Source of the DNA: Brachyspira hampsonii | GTDB lineage: Bacteria > Spirochaetota > Brachyspiria > Brachyspirales > Brachyspiraceae | Direction: 5' to 3' | DNA length: 64,000 nt | NCBI RefSeq assembly: GCF_002214805.1 | Contig: NZ_CP019914.1 | Coordinates: 2,790,001 to 2,854,000, forward strand | The notes under the pieces: model-generated | Databases searched by the model: none | Seen by the model: only the letters and a program-made list of their open reading frames with translations | Told to the model about the DNA's origin: nothing | Shown: piece after piece, positions 7,805 to 16,305 of the stretch | How positions within the stretch are numbered: the first letter of the stretch is position 1 | Layout of the letters: each line of letters opens with the position of its first letter | Position numbers and translations under genes: made by a program

Positions 7805-8944
7805 TAATACTATATAATCTCTTGTAATAACAGCATCATAATTTTTATAGCCTAGTATTTTTAATATATCATCGGAGTGATGTCCTATTATTTTTTCTAC
7901 ATCATTAGAATTGTAATTAATTATTCCTCTAGCAAACTCATTTCCGTTTTCATCTATTATACTTACAATATCGCCTTTTTTGAAAGTATTAATTACTTTT
8001 GTTATTCCTATAGGAAGAAGGCTTGATTCTTTTTCTAAAACTGCCTTTTTAGCCCCAGCATTAACCATTAATTTACCTATTATTGTTGTGGCATAAGCAA
8101 TCCATCTCTTTTTTGTTGAAAGCTCATCATGCTCTTCAACAGGATAGAATATTGTTTTATCTTTTGTTTCAAAAATATCATTAAGTACATTAGGTCTTTT
8201 GCCATTAGCTATGAATAATGCACATCCGGATCTTGTAACTATTTTAGCAGCCTGAAGTTTTGTTTTCATTCCGCCTCTTCCGCCTTTTGAAGCATCAAGT
8301 CCTAAATCTTCTATTTCCTTTGTAACTTCAAATACTTCATATATGAATTTAGCATTAGGATTGGTCTTAGGATTATCATCATAAAGCCCATTTATATCTG
8401 ATAGTATTATAAGTAAATCCGCATCTAATTCGCTTGCTACCAAGGCAGAAAGTTTATCATTATCAGAAAAACTTATCTGAGTAACATCATATAATTGTTT
8501 AAGCTCATCGCTTGATACTGTATCATTTTCATTTATGATAGGTATAACTTTATATTTTAAAAGCATACTCAAAGTAGAATGCAAGTTTAAATACCTTCTT
8601 CTATTGGAGAAATCTTCTTCAGTTAGAAGTATTTGTGCAGTGATTATATCAAATTTTGAGAATCCGTCTTCATATATTGACATAAGCTGCGATTGTCCTA
8701 TAGCGGCACAAGCCTGTTTTAAAGCTACTTCATCTAAATCTACAGCATTAATTTTTTTAGCACCTAATCCCACAGCTCCTGAAGTAACTATTAAAACTTC
8801 TTTACCCATTTTATGAAATTTGGCAATGGCTTCTATAAATGAATATATTCTAGCTAGAGATATATATCCATCATCATTTCTCAAAACATTAGTACCGAAT
8901 TTGAATACTATTCTATTTATCTTGTTTAAATCTATACTTTTCAT
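7799..8944 (-). CDS. proB: Glutamate 5-kinase with C-terminal PUA domain
   Basis: A 381-residue enzyme that phosphorylates glutamate, the first step of proline synthesis and the usual point of feedback control by proline. The N-terminal amino-acid kinase domain (about 1-260) shows VFKFGTNVL, VTSGAVGLGAKK, INENDTVS and a GGRGGMKTKLQAA stretch that binds nucleotide. The C-terminal PUA domain occupies about 285-375, as in the long form of the enzyme. Convergent with the GalT-like gene, with a 6-base overlap of the two ends. Confidence 0.95.
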   Translation of the reverse strand: MKSIDLNKINRIVFKFGTNVLRNDDGYISLARIYSFIEAIAKFHKMGKEVLIVTSGAVGLGAKKINAVDLDEVALKQACAAIGQSQLMSIYEDGFSKFDIITAQILLTEEDFSNRRRYLNLHSTLSMLLKYKVIPIINENDTVSSDELKQLYDVTQISFSDNDKLSALVASELDADLLIILSDINGLYDDNPKTNPNAKFIYEVFEVTKEIEDLGLDASKGGRGGMKTKLQAAKIVTRSGCALFIANGKRPNVLNDIFETKDKTIFYPVEEHDELSTKKRWIAYATTIIGKLMVNAGAKKAVLEKESSLLPIGITKVINTFKKGDIVSIIDENGNEFARGIINYNSNDVEKIIGHHSDDILKILGYKNYDAVITRDYIVLL

Positions 8945-9008
8945 GCGAAGTATTATAAACTATATAATAAAAAAATAAAGATTTAATTTTTAATTATTTT
9001 TTAATAGT

Positions 9009-10334
9009 CTATTTATTTCCCCATACTCCTCCGAATTTAAAACTTAAACCTAAATAAAAATCATTATCTACAGTATAATGTCCGTTTTTTTCATTATAAG
9101 AAATAACCCCAACCTGATTTCTGTTTTCTAATTCATAATATTGATAATTATTTTTATATACAGGATCATAAGTGAATGTATCTGAAATCATTATTTTAAA
9201 GTCATCAGTTACATTAAAAGTTATTCTTAAGAACGCTCTGTATTTAAGCTGATAAATATCTTCGGCATCAGAAAATATATTATTATCATGTATGCCGAAA
9301 TGAGCAGTTATATCAAATTTCCATAATCTTCTAGCCTCAAAAAATATGAATCCGCTCATACCATAATATGGCTGTCCGCCATTGAAGGTTTGTACCGAAA
9401 AATCTGTATAATATCCATTATTGAAATGAGGTGTATTTGTGTTCGCTGCTCCGGGAAAATATTCATTATTTACTCTTATACCATGTCTAAACCAAAAGCC
9501 TTCAATTCCTACTGTAAATCTTCCGTCTCTTCCATTCTTGAAATAGAAAAATGCATTAACACTGTCGCCCCATTCTTTAATAGGCTGAGAACCTATTTCT
9601 GTAACAATGCCTGCCACACCTGTATTAATATAATCATTACTGTATGAAACTTTAGCCATTAAGCCTTTAGATGAATTGGCATCAAGCCCCATTTCTCCAT
9701 TGATTAAACCAACTCCAATAAAAACTCCAAAGAAATTGGCTTCTACCATTAAACCTGTATCATATCTTGGTATGAATTGTGTTTCATAACCTATAGGCAT
9801 GTCTCTTGGTCCTGAAAGTACTGTTGCTCTATTGCTGCTTACAGTATGATAATAAAATAATGTAGGGAAGTATGATGTCATAGGTATATTTTTTGTATAC
9901 GGCTCCAGAACTCCTGCTCTTATTCCTACATATTTAAAATTTATAAATATATTCATTTTAGAGAAATCAAAAACAGGAGGGGACATGTTTTGATAAAATC
10001 TTGCTTTATGTGATAATGGTTCATAGAATCTAGCATTGAATGCTGCTTCTATTGAGGCATATTTATATTCTTTTATGTAATGCAAGTCTCCGTATAATAA
10101 AACCCCTAATGTATCCTCATTTCCTGTCTGCTCTATTAAATCGCTCATTCTCCCATAAGCAACCATTTCTAAAGATGCTGATAATTGTCCGTATCTTTTT
10201 ATATCATTGGTATTTGTAGTTTGAGAATATGCTTTAATATTTAGAGTAATTAACATAATATAAAAAATAGAGAAATAAAAAAAATTAATTTTACCAATTA
10301 AGTTTTTATAGAGTTTTTTATTATACTTATTCAT
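9009..10334 (-). CDS. Putative outer-membrane beta-barrel protein
   Basis: A 441-residue protein with a hydrophobic signal segment (about residues 15-35) and a likely cleavage site after AYS. The mature part is rich in Tyr, Phe, Gly and Asn with alternating patterns typical of membrane beta-strands, and it ends in a strand-like aromatic segment FYLGLSFKFGGVW. That pattern fits an outer-membrane porin-like protein. I do not recognise a named family. It is a lone gene: proB ends the previous transcript and the ankyrin gene runs the opposite way. AAGGAG before the ATG supports the start. Confidence 0.6.
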   Translation of the reverse strand: MNKYNKKLYKNLIGKINFFYFSIFYIMLITLNIKAYSQTTNTNDIKRYGQLSASLEMVAYGRMSDLIEQTGNEDTLGVLLYGDLHYIKEYKYASIEAAFNARFYEPLSHKARFYQNMSPPVFDFSKMNIFINFKYVGIRAGVLEPYTKNIPMTSYFPTLFYYHTVSSNRATVLSGPRDMPIGYETQFIPRYDTGLMVEANFFGVFIGVGLINGEMGLDANSSKGLMAKVSYSNDYINTGVAGIVTEIGSQPIKEWGDSVNAFFYFKNGRDGRFTVGIEGFWFRHGIRVNNEYFPGAANTNTPHFNNGYYTDFSVQTFNGGQPYYGMSGFIFFEARRLWKFDITAHFGIHDNNIFSDAEDIYQLKYRAFLRITFNVTDDFKIMISDTFTYDPVYKNNYQYYELENRNQVGVISYNEKNGHYTVDNDFYLGLSFKFGGVWGNK

Positions 10335-10489
10335 AAAAGAATCTCCTTTTTTAAAATATTTAGATATATTAGTTTATATGTTATAATATATCAAGTAGTG
10401 AAATATGAAAATTATTATATTAATTGTTGTATATTTTTAAATATATACTATAATTTCATAAAAATATAATATAGTTAGAGGGTATTTCT

Positions 10490-11350
10490 ATGAAAAAAAT
10501 ATTTGTTGCGGTTAGTTTGTTTTTATTTAGTTTTATATTATATTCGCAAAATATGACGAATTCTGAAACTTTGGAAAATGATATACTTACCAACTCCAAC
10601 AATGAATTTTTTGATTATATAGAAAAAGGTGATGTTGGTAAAGTCAGAGAATTATTATCAAAAGGAACAAATGTTAATAGTACTAATTCTGAAGGCTGGT
10701 CAGCATTGCATGTAGCTGTTAGAGCAAATAATGCGGCTATAGTAAAATTATTATTATCTCATAAAAGAATTGATATGAATCCTGTATTTCCTGCTAATAC
10801 AATATTAATGGATGGAGAAAATAAATGGTATGCTGATGGTCAGACACCTCTTTTGCTTGCTTCATATTATGGTTATGCTGATATAGTTAGTATGCTTTTA
10901 AGCTATGGGGCTGATGTGCTTGCTAAAGATATTATAGATGATGCTATGGCCATTCATATTGCTGCTGCAAGGGGATATCCGAATGCAGTTGCGGCAATAT
11001 TGGAATCTGCTGCGGCAAAAAATTCGGATATAGATGTGGTTAATGTCGGCGACAGTACAGGTACTACTCCTCTAATGTGGGCTTCTATGAATAATCAAGT
11101 AACAGTTATAGCTACATTGATTAGATATAAGCCGGATATTAATTTTCAGGATGATGACGGCTGGACTGCTTTGCATTTTGCAGCCGCTTCTGATAGTTAC
11201 AGGGCTGTAGAGATTCTTTTGAAAAATAATGCAGATGCCAATATAGCTGACATAGAAGGTAAAAAACCGGTGGATATTACTACTGATACAGATATAAAAG
11301 CCCTGCTTAATAAATATACTTCAGAAGAATCTGAAAATAATAAAGAATAA
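10490..11350 (+). CDS. Exported ankyrin-repeat protein
   Basis: A 286-residue protein with an N-terminal signal peptide (about residues 1-20, ending near LYSQ). Ankyrin repeats follow from about residue 40: 'GWSALHVAVRANNAAIVKLLL', 'GQTPLLLASYYGYADIVSMLL', 'AIHIAAARGYPNAVAAIL', 'GTTPLMWASMNNQVTVIATLI' and 'GWTALHFAAASDSYRAVEILL' each begin a repeat. These form a protein-binding surface, here probably in the periplasm. The ligand is unknown. Brachyspira species are known for many ankyrin proteins. Confidence 0.85.
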   Translation: MKKIFVAVSLFLFSFILYSQNMTNSETLENDILTNSNNEFFDYIEKGDVGKVRELLSKGTNVNSTNSEGWSALHVAVRANNAAIVKLLLSHKRIDMNPVFPANTILMDGENKWYADGQTPLLLASYYGYADIVSMLLSYGADVLAKDIIDDAMAIHIAAARGYPNAVAAILESAAAKNSDIDVVNVGDSTGTTPLMWASMNNQVTVIATLIRYKPDINFQDDDGWTALHFAAASDSYRAVEILLKNNADANIADIEGKKPVDITTDTDIKALLNKYTSEESENNKE

Positions 11351-11417
11351 TGTAAATAATTGTTAATGTCATGCAAGTATATTTGCAGGCAATTTTTATT
11401 AGTAATAATAAAAAATT

Positions 11418-12248
11418 ATGGAAGCTAAAAAATTACAAAGATTTAGTGAATACAGCATGTCTACATATTTGCTTTGTCCTAGAAAGTATAGATATACTTA
11501 TATAGAAAAACCTTTTAAAAAGCAAAAAAGAAGTGTTAATGTTTATTTTATATTTGGTAATGCTATACATTTAGCTTGTAAAGAATTTTATGAGCAGAGG
11601 GCTGAAGAAAGAACTTTAGATAATTTATATAATATATTCAGAAATGTATGGAAAAGAAGCGGTATAAGAGCATTTTTCAATAGCAGGGAAGAAGAAAAAG
11701 AACTTGGCGAAAGAGGGCTTTATATGCTTTCTAATTTCTTTAATTCATTCGGACAGAAAGTACCTTATAGAATAGAAAGCTATATGGAAAATAGGGTAAG
11801 GGATTATATTTTATTTGGAAGAATAGACAGAATCGATTTATCTGCCGATGGAACATTACAGATTGTAGATTATAAAACAACAAAATACTATGATGTCGGT
11901 GAAGATAATGAGGAGAGAGAAAGAAAGACAATACAGCTGAAATTATATGCCTGTATATTGGACGGCCTTAAATGTAAGGTTACAAGCGGTTCTTATTATC
12001 ATTTTGAAGATGACAAATTAGATACTATAGAGTTTACGCCTGAATCCATTAATTATTTAAGAGAATGGTTTGATGAGATAGTTGATGATATAAGATATGA
12101 TAGGGCATTTGACAAAAAGGTTGGAAGGCATTGCGAGTTTTGCGATTTCTTTAAATTATGTCAGGGAAAAGAAGATAATATTGAAAATTTAGTTCTTCCT
12201 TCAGATGAGTTGTTTATGGCTAATATAGAAAATTCAGAAAATAATTGA
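11418..12248 (+). CDS. Standalone RecB-like PD-(D/E)XK nuclease with Fe-S cysteines
   Basis: A 276-residue protein related to the nuclease domain of RecB/AddB and to Cas4. The catalytic core is visible: His51, Asp137 in FGRIDRID, Asp151 and Lys153 in VDYKTTK, and QLKLYA (173-178). Four cysteines bracket it: Cys20 near the N-terminus, and Cys239, Cys242 and Cys248 at the end. This is the arrangement that holds a 4Fe-4S cluster in AddB and Cas4. No CRISPR array or cas gene is in the window. It ends 53 bases before the Eis-like gene. A role in DNA repair or recombination is likely but not shown. Confidence 0.82.
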   Translation: MEAKKLQRFSEYSMSTYLLCPRKYRYTYIEKPFKKQKRSVNVYFIFGNAIHLACKEFYEQRAEERTLDNLYNIFRNVWKRSGIRAFFNSREEEKELGERGLYMLSNFFNSFGQKVPYRIESYMENRVRDYILFGRIDRIDLSADGTLQIVDYKTTKYYDVGEDNEERERKTIQLKLYACILDGLKCKVTSGSYYHFEDDKLDTIEFTPESINYLREWFDEIVDDIRYDRAFDKKVGRHCEFCDFFKLCQGKEDNIENLVLPSDELFMANIENSENN

Positions 12249-12301
12249 TAGTAATTTATTTATATTAACTGTATTTTATGTAAAATATAGGTACAAAATC
12301 G

Positions 12302-13570
12302 ATGAGCGTTCATAATAGTAAAGATAATATAATAAAGAAAAAGAAAGATAAATTTAGAATAAGATATTTAACATTAGAAGATTTAGATGATTTTAACAAT
12401 TTATTAAGATATGCATTTCAAGTGAGCAATAATGAGCTTATAAATTTAGGCTATGATATTGATGAAATAAAACAGGCGAAATCTGCTGTATTAAGTAAGG
12501 CTAAAGTTTTGGGTTGGTTTGACGGTGAAAAGTTAGCTTCTCAAATTGCTGTTTATCCTATGAAAATGAATATACATGGGGTTATATATAAAATGGGAGG
12601 CGTTACCGGAGTTGCCACTTATCCTGAATATTCTAATCTTGGGCTTATGAATGATTTAATGATAAAGAGTATTGAGAATATGAAAAAGGAAGGTCAAACT
12701 ATATCTGTTTTATATCCTTATTCAATACCATTTTATAGAAGAAAGGGCTGGGAGATTATTTCCGACAAGATGAGTTTTGAGATAAAAGATACTCAGCTTC
12801 CAAAAAATATAACGAATAAGGGAAGGGTAGAGAGAGTTTCTTCTGACAGTGAAGATCTAATAGAGCTTTATAATGAATTTTCTCGTACAAGGCATGGTTC
12901 TTTAATCAGAGGAGATTTAGAATGGGAAGAGTATTGGAGATGGGAAGTAGATGATACTATAGTTGCAATATATTATGATGAAAAAGAGGAGGCTAAAGGT
13001 TTTTTAGTTTATGTTATAGAAAATGATGTGTTTCATATAAAAGAACTTGTTTATCTTAATTTTGAAGCTAGACTTGGACTTTGGAATTATATATCAGCAC
13101 ATTTCTCTATGGTAGATAAAGTTCAAGGTTATAATTATACTAATGAACCTATAGCATTTTTGCTTGAGGACAGCGAAATAAAAGAAATTATAAGACCTTA
13201 TATAATGGCTAGAATTACTGATGTCAAGGCATTTATTAATGATTATCCTTTTTTAAGAAGGCCTAAAAATAAAAAAATCAATTTAATAATAAAAGATAAT
13301 ATGGCTAAATGGAATAACGGAAGTTTTTTAATTTATTGGGACGAAAATAAAAATACTATTTGTAAGAGACTTAATAAAGAATATAAAAGAAATGGTAAAG
13401 ACAGATACATTATAAGAATGAATATTCAAACTCTTACAACAATGCTTATGAGTTATAAATCTCCTTCTTATCTGTACAAAATAGGAAGAATAGAATCCGG
13501 TATAAAAGGAATAAATTTATTGGAATCTATTATACCTAAAGAACAGGTTTATTTTTCTGATTATTTTTAA
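12302..13570 (+). CDS. Eis-like GNAT acetyltransferase
   Basis: A 422-residue protein with the Eis layout: an N-terminal GNAT domain (about 17-160; YKMGGVTGVATYPEYSNLGL holds the acetyl-CoA binding turn), a second GNAT-like domain, and a C-terminal SCP2-like domain. Proteins of this family acetylate amines, including aminoglycosides in mycobacteria. The substrate here is unknown. No clear ribosome site is seen in front of this ATG. The Rpn gene starts 50 bases downstream with its own promoter. Confidence 0.8.
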   Translation: MSVHNSKDNIIKKKKDKFRIRYLTLEDLDDFNNLLRYAFQVSNNELINLGYDIDEIKQAKSAVLSKAKVLGWFDGEKLASQIAVYPMKMNIHGVIYKMGGVTGVATYPEYSNLGLMNDLMIKSIENMKKEGQTISVLYPYSIPFYRRKGWEIISDKMSFEIKDTQLPKNITNKGRVERVSSDSEDLIELYNEFSRTRHGSLIRGDLEWEEYWRWEVDDTIVAIYYDEKEEAKGFLVYVIENDVFHIKELVYLNFEARLGLWNYISAHFSMVDKVQGYNYTNEPIAFLLEDSEIKEIIRPYIMARITDVKAFINDYPFLRRPKNKKINLIIKDNMAKWNNGSFLIYWDENKNTICKRLNKEYKRNGKDRYIIRMNIQTLTTMLMSYKSPSYLYKIGRIESGIKGINLLESIIPKEQVYFSDYF

Positions 13571-13611
13571 TACTGAAATATTATTTTGACAAACTTTATG
13601 ATTTTCAGTAT
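13570..13611. repeat. 9-base inverted repeat around the Rpn promoter
   Basis: ATACTGAAA (13570-13578) and TTTCAGTAT (13603-13611) are perfect reverse complements. They enclose the -35 box and reach into the -10 box of the promoter at 13586-13614, so they could be an operator. The stop codon of the previous gene lies next to the left arm. Confidence 0.4.
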
Positions 13612-13614
13612 AAT
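13586..13614 (+). promoter_or_regulatory. Consensus sigma-70 promoter, predicted leaderless start
   Basis: TTGACA (13586-13591) and TATAAT (13609-13614) are both perfect consensus boxes with a 17-base spacer. The ATG of the Rpn gene begins 7 bases after the -10 box, where transcription should start, and there is no Shine-Dalgarno sequence. The full-length message is therefore predicted to be leaderless. Confidence 0.7.
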
Positions 13615-13620
13615 ATATTT

Positions 13621-14514
13621 ATGAGAAAAAATTTAAATACTGCAAAAACTTTTAATCCTTTAAATGATTATTTTATGCGTTATATGTTTGCAAAAGAGGG
13701 ACATGAGCATATATTAAAAAATCTCATTAATTCTGTGAGAATAGACTCTAATCAAGAGCCTTTTGAATATATAGAAGTTTTGAACACTTTTAATTTAAAA
13801 GAAAATGTTTTTGATAAAGAATCAATAGCAGATGTTAAGGCTAAAACTAAATCAGGCGAAACTATAATTATAGAAATACAAAGAATAGGCAACCATTCAT
13901 TTATATACAGAAGTTTATACTATTGGGCTAAAAATTATTTTACAAATTTAAAATCTAAGGATATATATTCTGATTTAACACCTGTAATAAGTATTAATAT
14001 TTTAGATTTTAATTTGATAAAAGATATAGATAAACCTCATAGCTGTTATTTTATTAAAGAGTTAGAAACCAATCATATATTAACTAATCATTTGGAAATT
14101 CATTTTCTTGAATTGAAAAAGTTCATTAATAATAGTAATTTATATGAAGGCTTATCAGATTGGTTTGAGTTTTTAAATTCTAAGGATAAATTGGAGGATA
14201 CTATGGAAATATTAGTAAAGAAAAATCCTATAATGAAAGAAGTATATGATGAATATAATAAATTTGTTAATAGCAATGATTTATATAATGGCTACAGTAA
14301 TTATGAAAGAGATTATTTTAATGTTCTAATGCTTAATGAAGAGCGTATAAAGGGTATAGAGGAAGGAATGAAAAAAGGTATAGAACAAGGTATTGAACAG
14401 GGAGAAAAAAATAAGGCATTATCTATAGCTAGAAGTCTTAAAAAATCAGGTTTGGATGTAAAATTTATAAGCGATAATACAGGATTAACTATAGAGGAAA
14501 TAGATAAACTTTAA
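13621..14514 (+). CDS. Rpn family PD-(D/E)XK nuclease (recombination-promoting nuclease / putative transposase)
   Basis: A 297-residue protein of the Rpn/YhgA-like family. The N-terminal FNPLNDYFMRYMF block is typical. The nuclease residues are Asp71 (in IADVKAK), Glu85 and Gln87 (IIEIQ). The C-terminal region carries GIEEGMKKGIEQGIEQGE repeats and a final helix-turn-helix-like ISDNTGLTIEEIDKL. Rpn proteins cut DNA and, in Escherichia coli, act as toxins with antiphage effect whose C-terminal part is also made separately as an antitoxin. An internal ATG with a strong ribosome site at 14203 fits that scheme. The paralogue at 33169-34133 is frameshifted. Confidence 0.87.
   Translation: MRKNLNTAKTFNPLNDYFMRYMFAKEGHEHILKNLINSVRIDSNQEPFEYIEVLNTFNLKENVFDKESIADVKAKTKSGETIIIEIQRIGNHSFIYRSLYYWAKNYFTNLKSKDIYSDLTPVISINILDFNLIKDIDKPHSCYFIKELETNHILTNHLEIHFLELKKFINNSNLYEGLSDWFEFLNSKDKLEDTMEILVKKNPIMKEVYDEYNKFVNSNDLYNGYSNYERDYFNVLMLNEERIKGIEEGMKKGIEQGIEQGEKNKALSIARSLKKSGLDVKFISDNTGLTIEEIDKL
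14203..14514 (+). CDS. Candidate intragenic short Rpn product (RpnS-like antitoxin)
   Basis: GGAGG (14193-14197) lies 5 bases before an in-frame ATG at 14203, residue 195 of the Rpn protein. Translation from here would give 103 residues: the C-terminal region with the GIEQG repeats and the final DNTGLTIEEIDKL segment, without the nuclease. This site is much better than the start of the full-length gene, which has none. In Escherichia coli, short Rpn forms made this way block the long form. That this one is made, and what it does, is inference. Confidence 0.45.
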   Translation: MEILVKKNPIMKEVYDEYNKFVNSNDLYNGYSNYERDYFNVLMLNEERIKGIEEGMKKGIEQGIEQGEKNKALSIARSLKKSGLDVKFISDNTGLTIEEIDKL

Positions 14515-14523
14515 TATAAATTT

Positions 14524-15720
14524 ATGGAAGTTAAAATTATAGACACTGCTTACGGCGGATATGGAATTGCAAAAGATGAAAACGGAAAGGTTATATTTGT
14601 ACCCCATAGTGTTGAAGGCGATATATTAGATATTATTATAACTAAAGAAAGCAAAAAATTTTCTTATGCCTATATAAATAGAATAATAGAATCTTCTAAG
14701 TATAGAATAAATCCAAAATGCAAGTATGCTTGTATATGCGGAGGGTGTTTATTTAATCATATAGAATATAATAAACAATTAGATATAAAAAAGAATATAG
14801 TTTTAAATGCTCTTAGAAATATTGATTTTAATAAAGATATAAAAATAATTTGCAGTAAAGATTTTAATTACAGACTTAGAGTTAATATGATAGCCAATAA
14901 CGGAAGAGTTGGTTTTTATAGATTTAAAAGCAATGATTTTGTAAATATTGATGAATGCTTTATTTTAAAAGAGAGTTTATTTGAAAGAATAAAAAACTTT
15001 GCATCTGAAAACAATATAACAGGAAATATTTATGCTATAGAAAATAATAACGGCGAAGCTCTTGCTTTTATTGAACTTAATAAAAAAATAAATATAAAGC
15101 CTTTTGAAAGATATTTTAAAGGAATAACCGTAAAGTATAATAAAAATATTAAAAGCTACGGAGCGGACACTATACTTTATAAAACTAAATACGGCAATAT
15201 TCCGATAGGGCATAAAACATTTTTTCAAAGTAATTTATATCTTCTTGATGATTTTCAGTATAATGTTATTAAATATATAAATGATAATGAGAGTACTATA
15301 GTTGAGCTTTATGCAGGAAGCGGATTTTTTACAGCAGCTTTAGAAAATAGAATAAAAAGTTTTAATAATAATTATAGATTTATTTCTTCAGAGATAAATA
15401 AAGATTCTGTACTTATAGCAAATAAATATGGTTTAAAAATAAAAAATGAAGATGCTTTAATAACATTAAAAAATATTAATTATGATATTGATGTTTTAAT
15501 ATTAGACCCGCCTAGAGAAGGAATTAATAAAAAAGCAATAGATGAAATAATAAGAATTAAGCCTAAAAAAATTATATATGTTTCTTGCGATCCCATGACT
15601 TTTGCACGAGATATTAATTTATTAAAAGAGTATTATAATTTATCAGATTTAAATATTATAGATATGTTTGCTGATACTTATCATATAGAGCTTATTTCTT
15701 TTTTAGAATATAAAGTTTAA
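14524..15720 (+). CDS. 23S rRNA/tRNA 5-methyluridine methyltransferase (RumA/TrmA family)
   Basis: A 398-residue SAM-dependent RNA uracil methyltransferase. The N-terminal TRAM domain (about 1-58) is followed by an Fe-S set Cys66, Cys72, Cys75 (CGGC) and a later Cys in NIDECF. The catalytic domain shows ELYAGSGFF for SAM binding, LDPPREGIN, and the catalytic Cys in YVSCDP. The RlmD-type Fe-S motif suggests 23S rRNA as substrate, but I cannot tell which uridine. It begins 9 bases after the Rpn stop, has no ribosome site of its own, and is probably translated with the upstream gene. Confidence 0.88.
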   Translation: MEVKIIDTAYGGYGIAKDENGKVIFVPHSVEGDILDIIITKESKKFSYAYINRIIESSKYRINPKCKYACICGGCLFNHIEYNKQLDIKKNIVLNALRNIDFNKDIKIICSKDFNYRLRVNMIANNGRVGFYRFKSNDFVNIDECFILKESLFERIKNFASENNITGNIYAIENNNGEALAFIELNKKINIKPFERYFKGITVKYNKNIKSYGADTILYKTKYGNIPIGHKTFFQSNLYLLDDFQYNVIKYINDNESTIVELYAGSGFFTAALENRIKSFNNNYRFISSEINKDSVLIANKYGLKIKNEDALITLKNINYDIDVLILDPPREGINKKAIDEIIRIKPKKIIYVSCDPMTFARDINLLKEYYNLSDLNIIDMFADTYHIELISFLEYKV

Positions 15721-15811
15721 CTATTATTTTATTAAGTTTATTTTAATTCTTGTTATTAATATGTTACATGATATAATTAATATAATAATATAAAATTGGA
15801 ATCAATTAATA

Positions 15812-16273
15812 ATGATAAATAAAAAACTCATAGAAAGAAATAATTTGGACACTGTATTAAATAAATATAGAGAAGATAATAAAAAGATAGTATTTACAAA
15901 CGGCTGTTTCGACATACTTCATCGCGGACATGTTGAGTATTTGCAGAAGGCTAGAGAGCTTGGAGATTTACTCATATTAGGACTTAATAGCGATGATTCT
16001 GTAAAGCGTTTAAAAGGAAATGACAGACCTATTAATAATGAAATTGACAGAGCTATTGTTCTTTCTGCTTTAGAATGCATTAATTATATATCTATATTTG
16101 ATGAAGATACACCGCTTGAACTTATAAAAATAGTAAGACCGGATATTTTGGTAAAGGGCGGAGATTATAAAATAGAAAATGTTGTCGGAAGAGAATATTC
16201 AAAGGAGACTGTATTAATTGATTTTGTTGATGGATATTCTACTACTAATATTATAAAAAAAATTAATAGTTAA
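15812..16273 (+). CDS. rfaE2: D-glycero-beta-D-manno-heptose 1-phosphate adenylyltransferase
   Basis: A 153-residue nucleotidyltransferase equal to the second half of Escherichia coli HldE. It makes ADP-D-glycero-beta-D-manno-heptose for the lipo-oligosaccharide core. The motif NGCFDILHRGHVEYL contains the HxGH nucleotide site, and KGGDYK near residue 118 is conserved. The kinase half is absent from the window and must be a separate gene. hldD follows after 32 bases, so the two form a heptose operon. Confidence 0.93.
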   Translation: MINKKLIERNNLDTVLNKYREDNKKIVFTNGCFDILHRGHVEYLQKARELGDLLILGLNSDDSVKRLKGNDRPINNEIDRAIVLSALECINYISIFDEDTPLELIKIVRPDILVKGGDYKIENVVGREYSKETVLIDFVDGYSTTNIIKKINS

Positions 16274-16305
16274 TAATATAAATTATAAGAATCGGAGGAT
16301 TTAAT

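Noticed and set aside
11350-11417. Possible terminator after the ankyrin gene
   Set aside because: TGCAA and TTGCA near 11372-11387 pair over only 5 bases; too weak to call.
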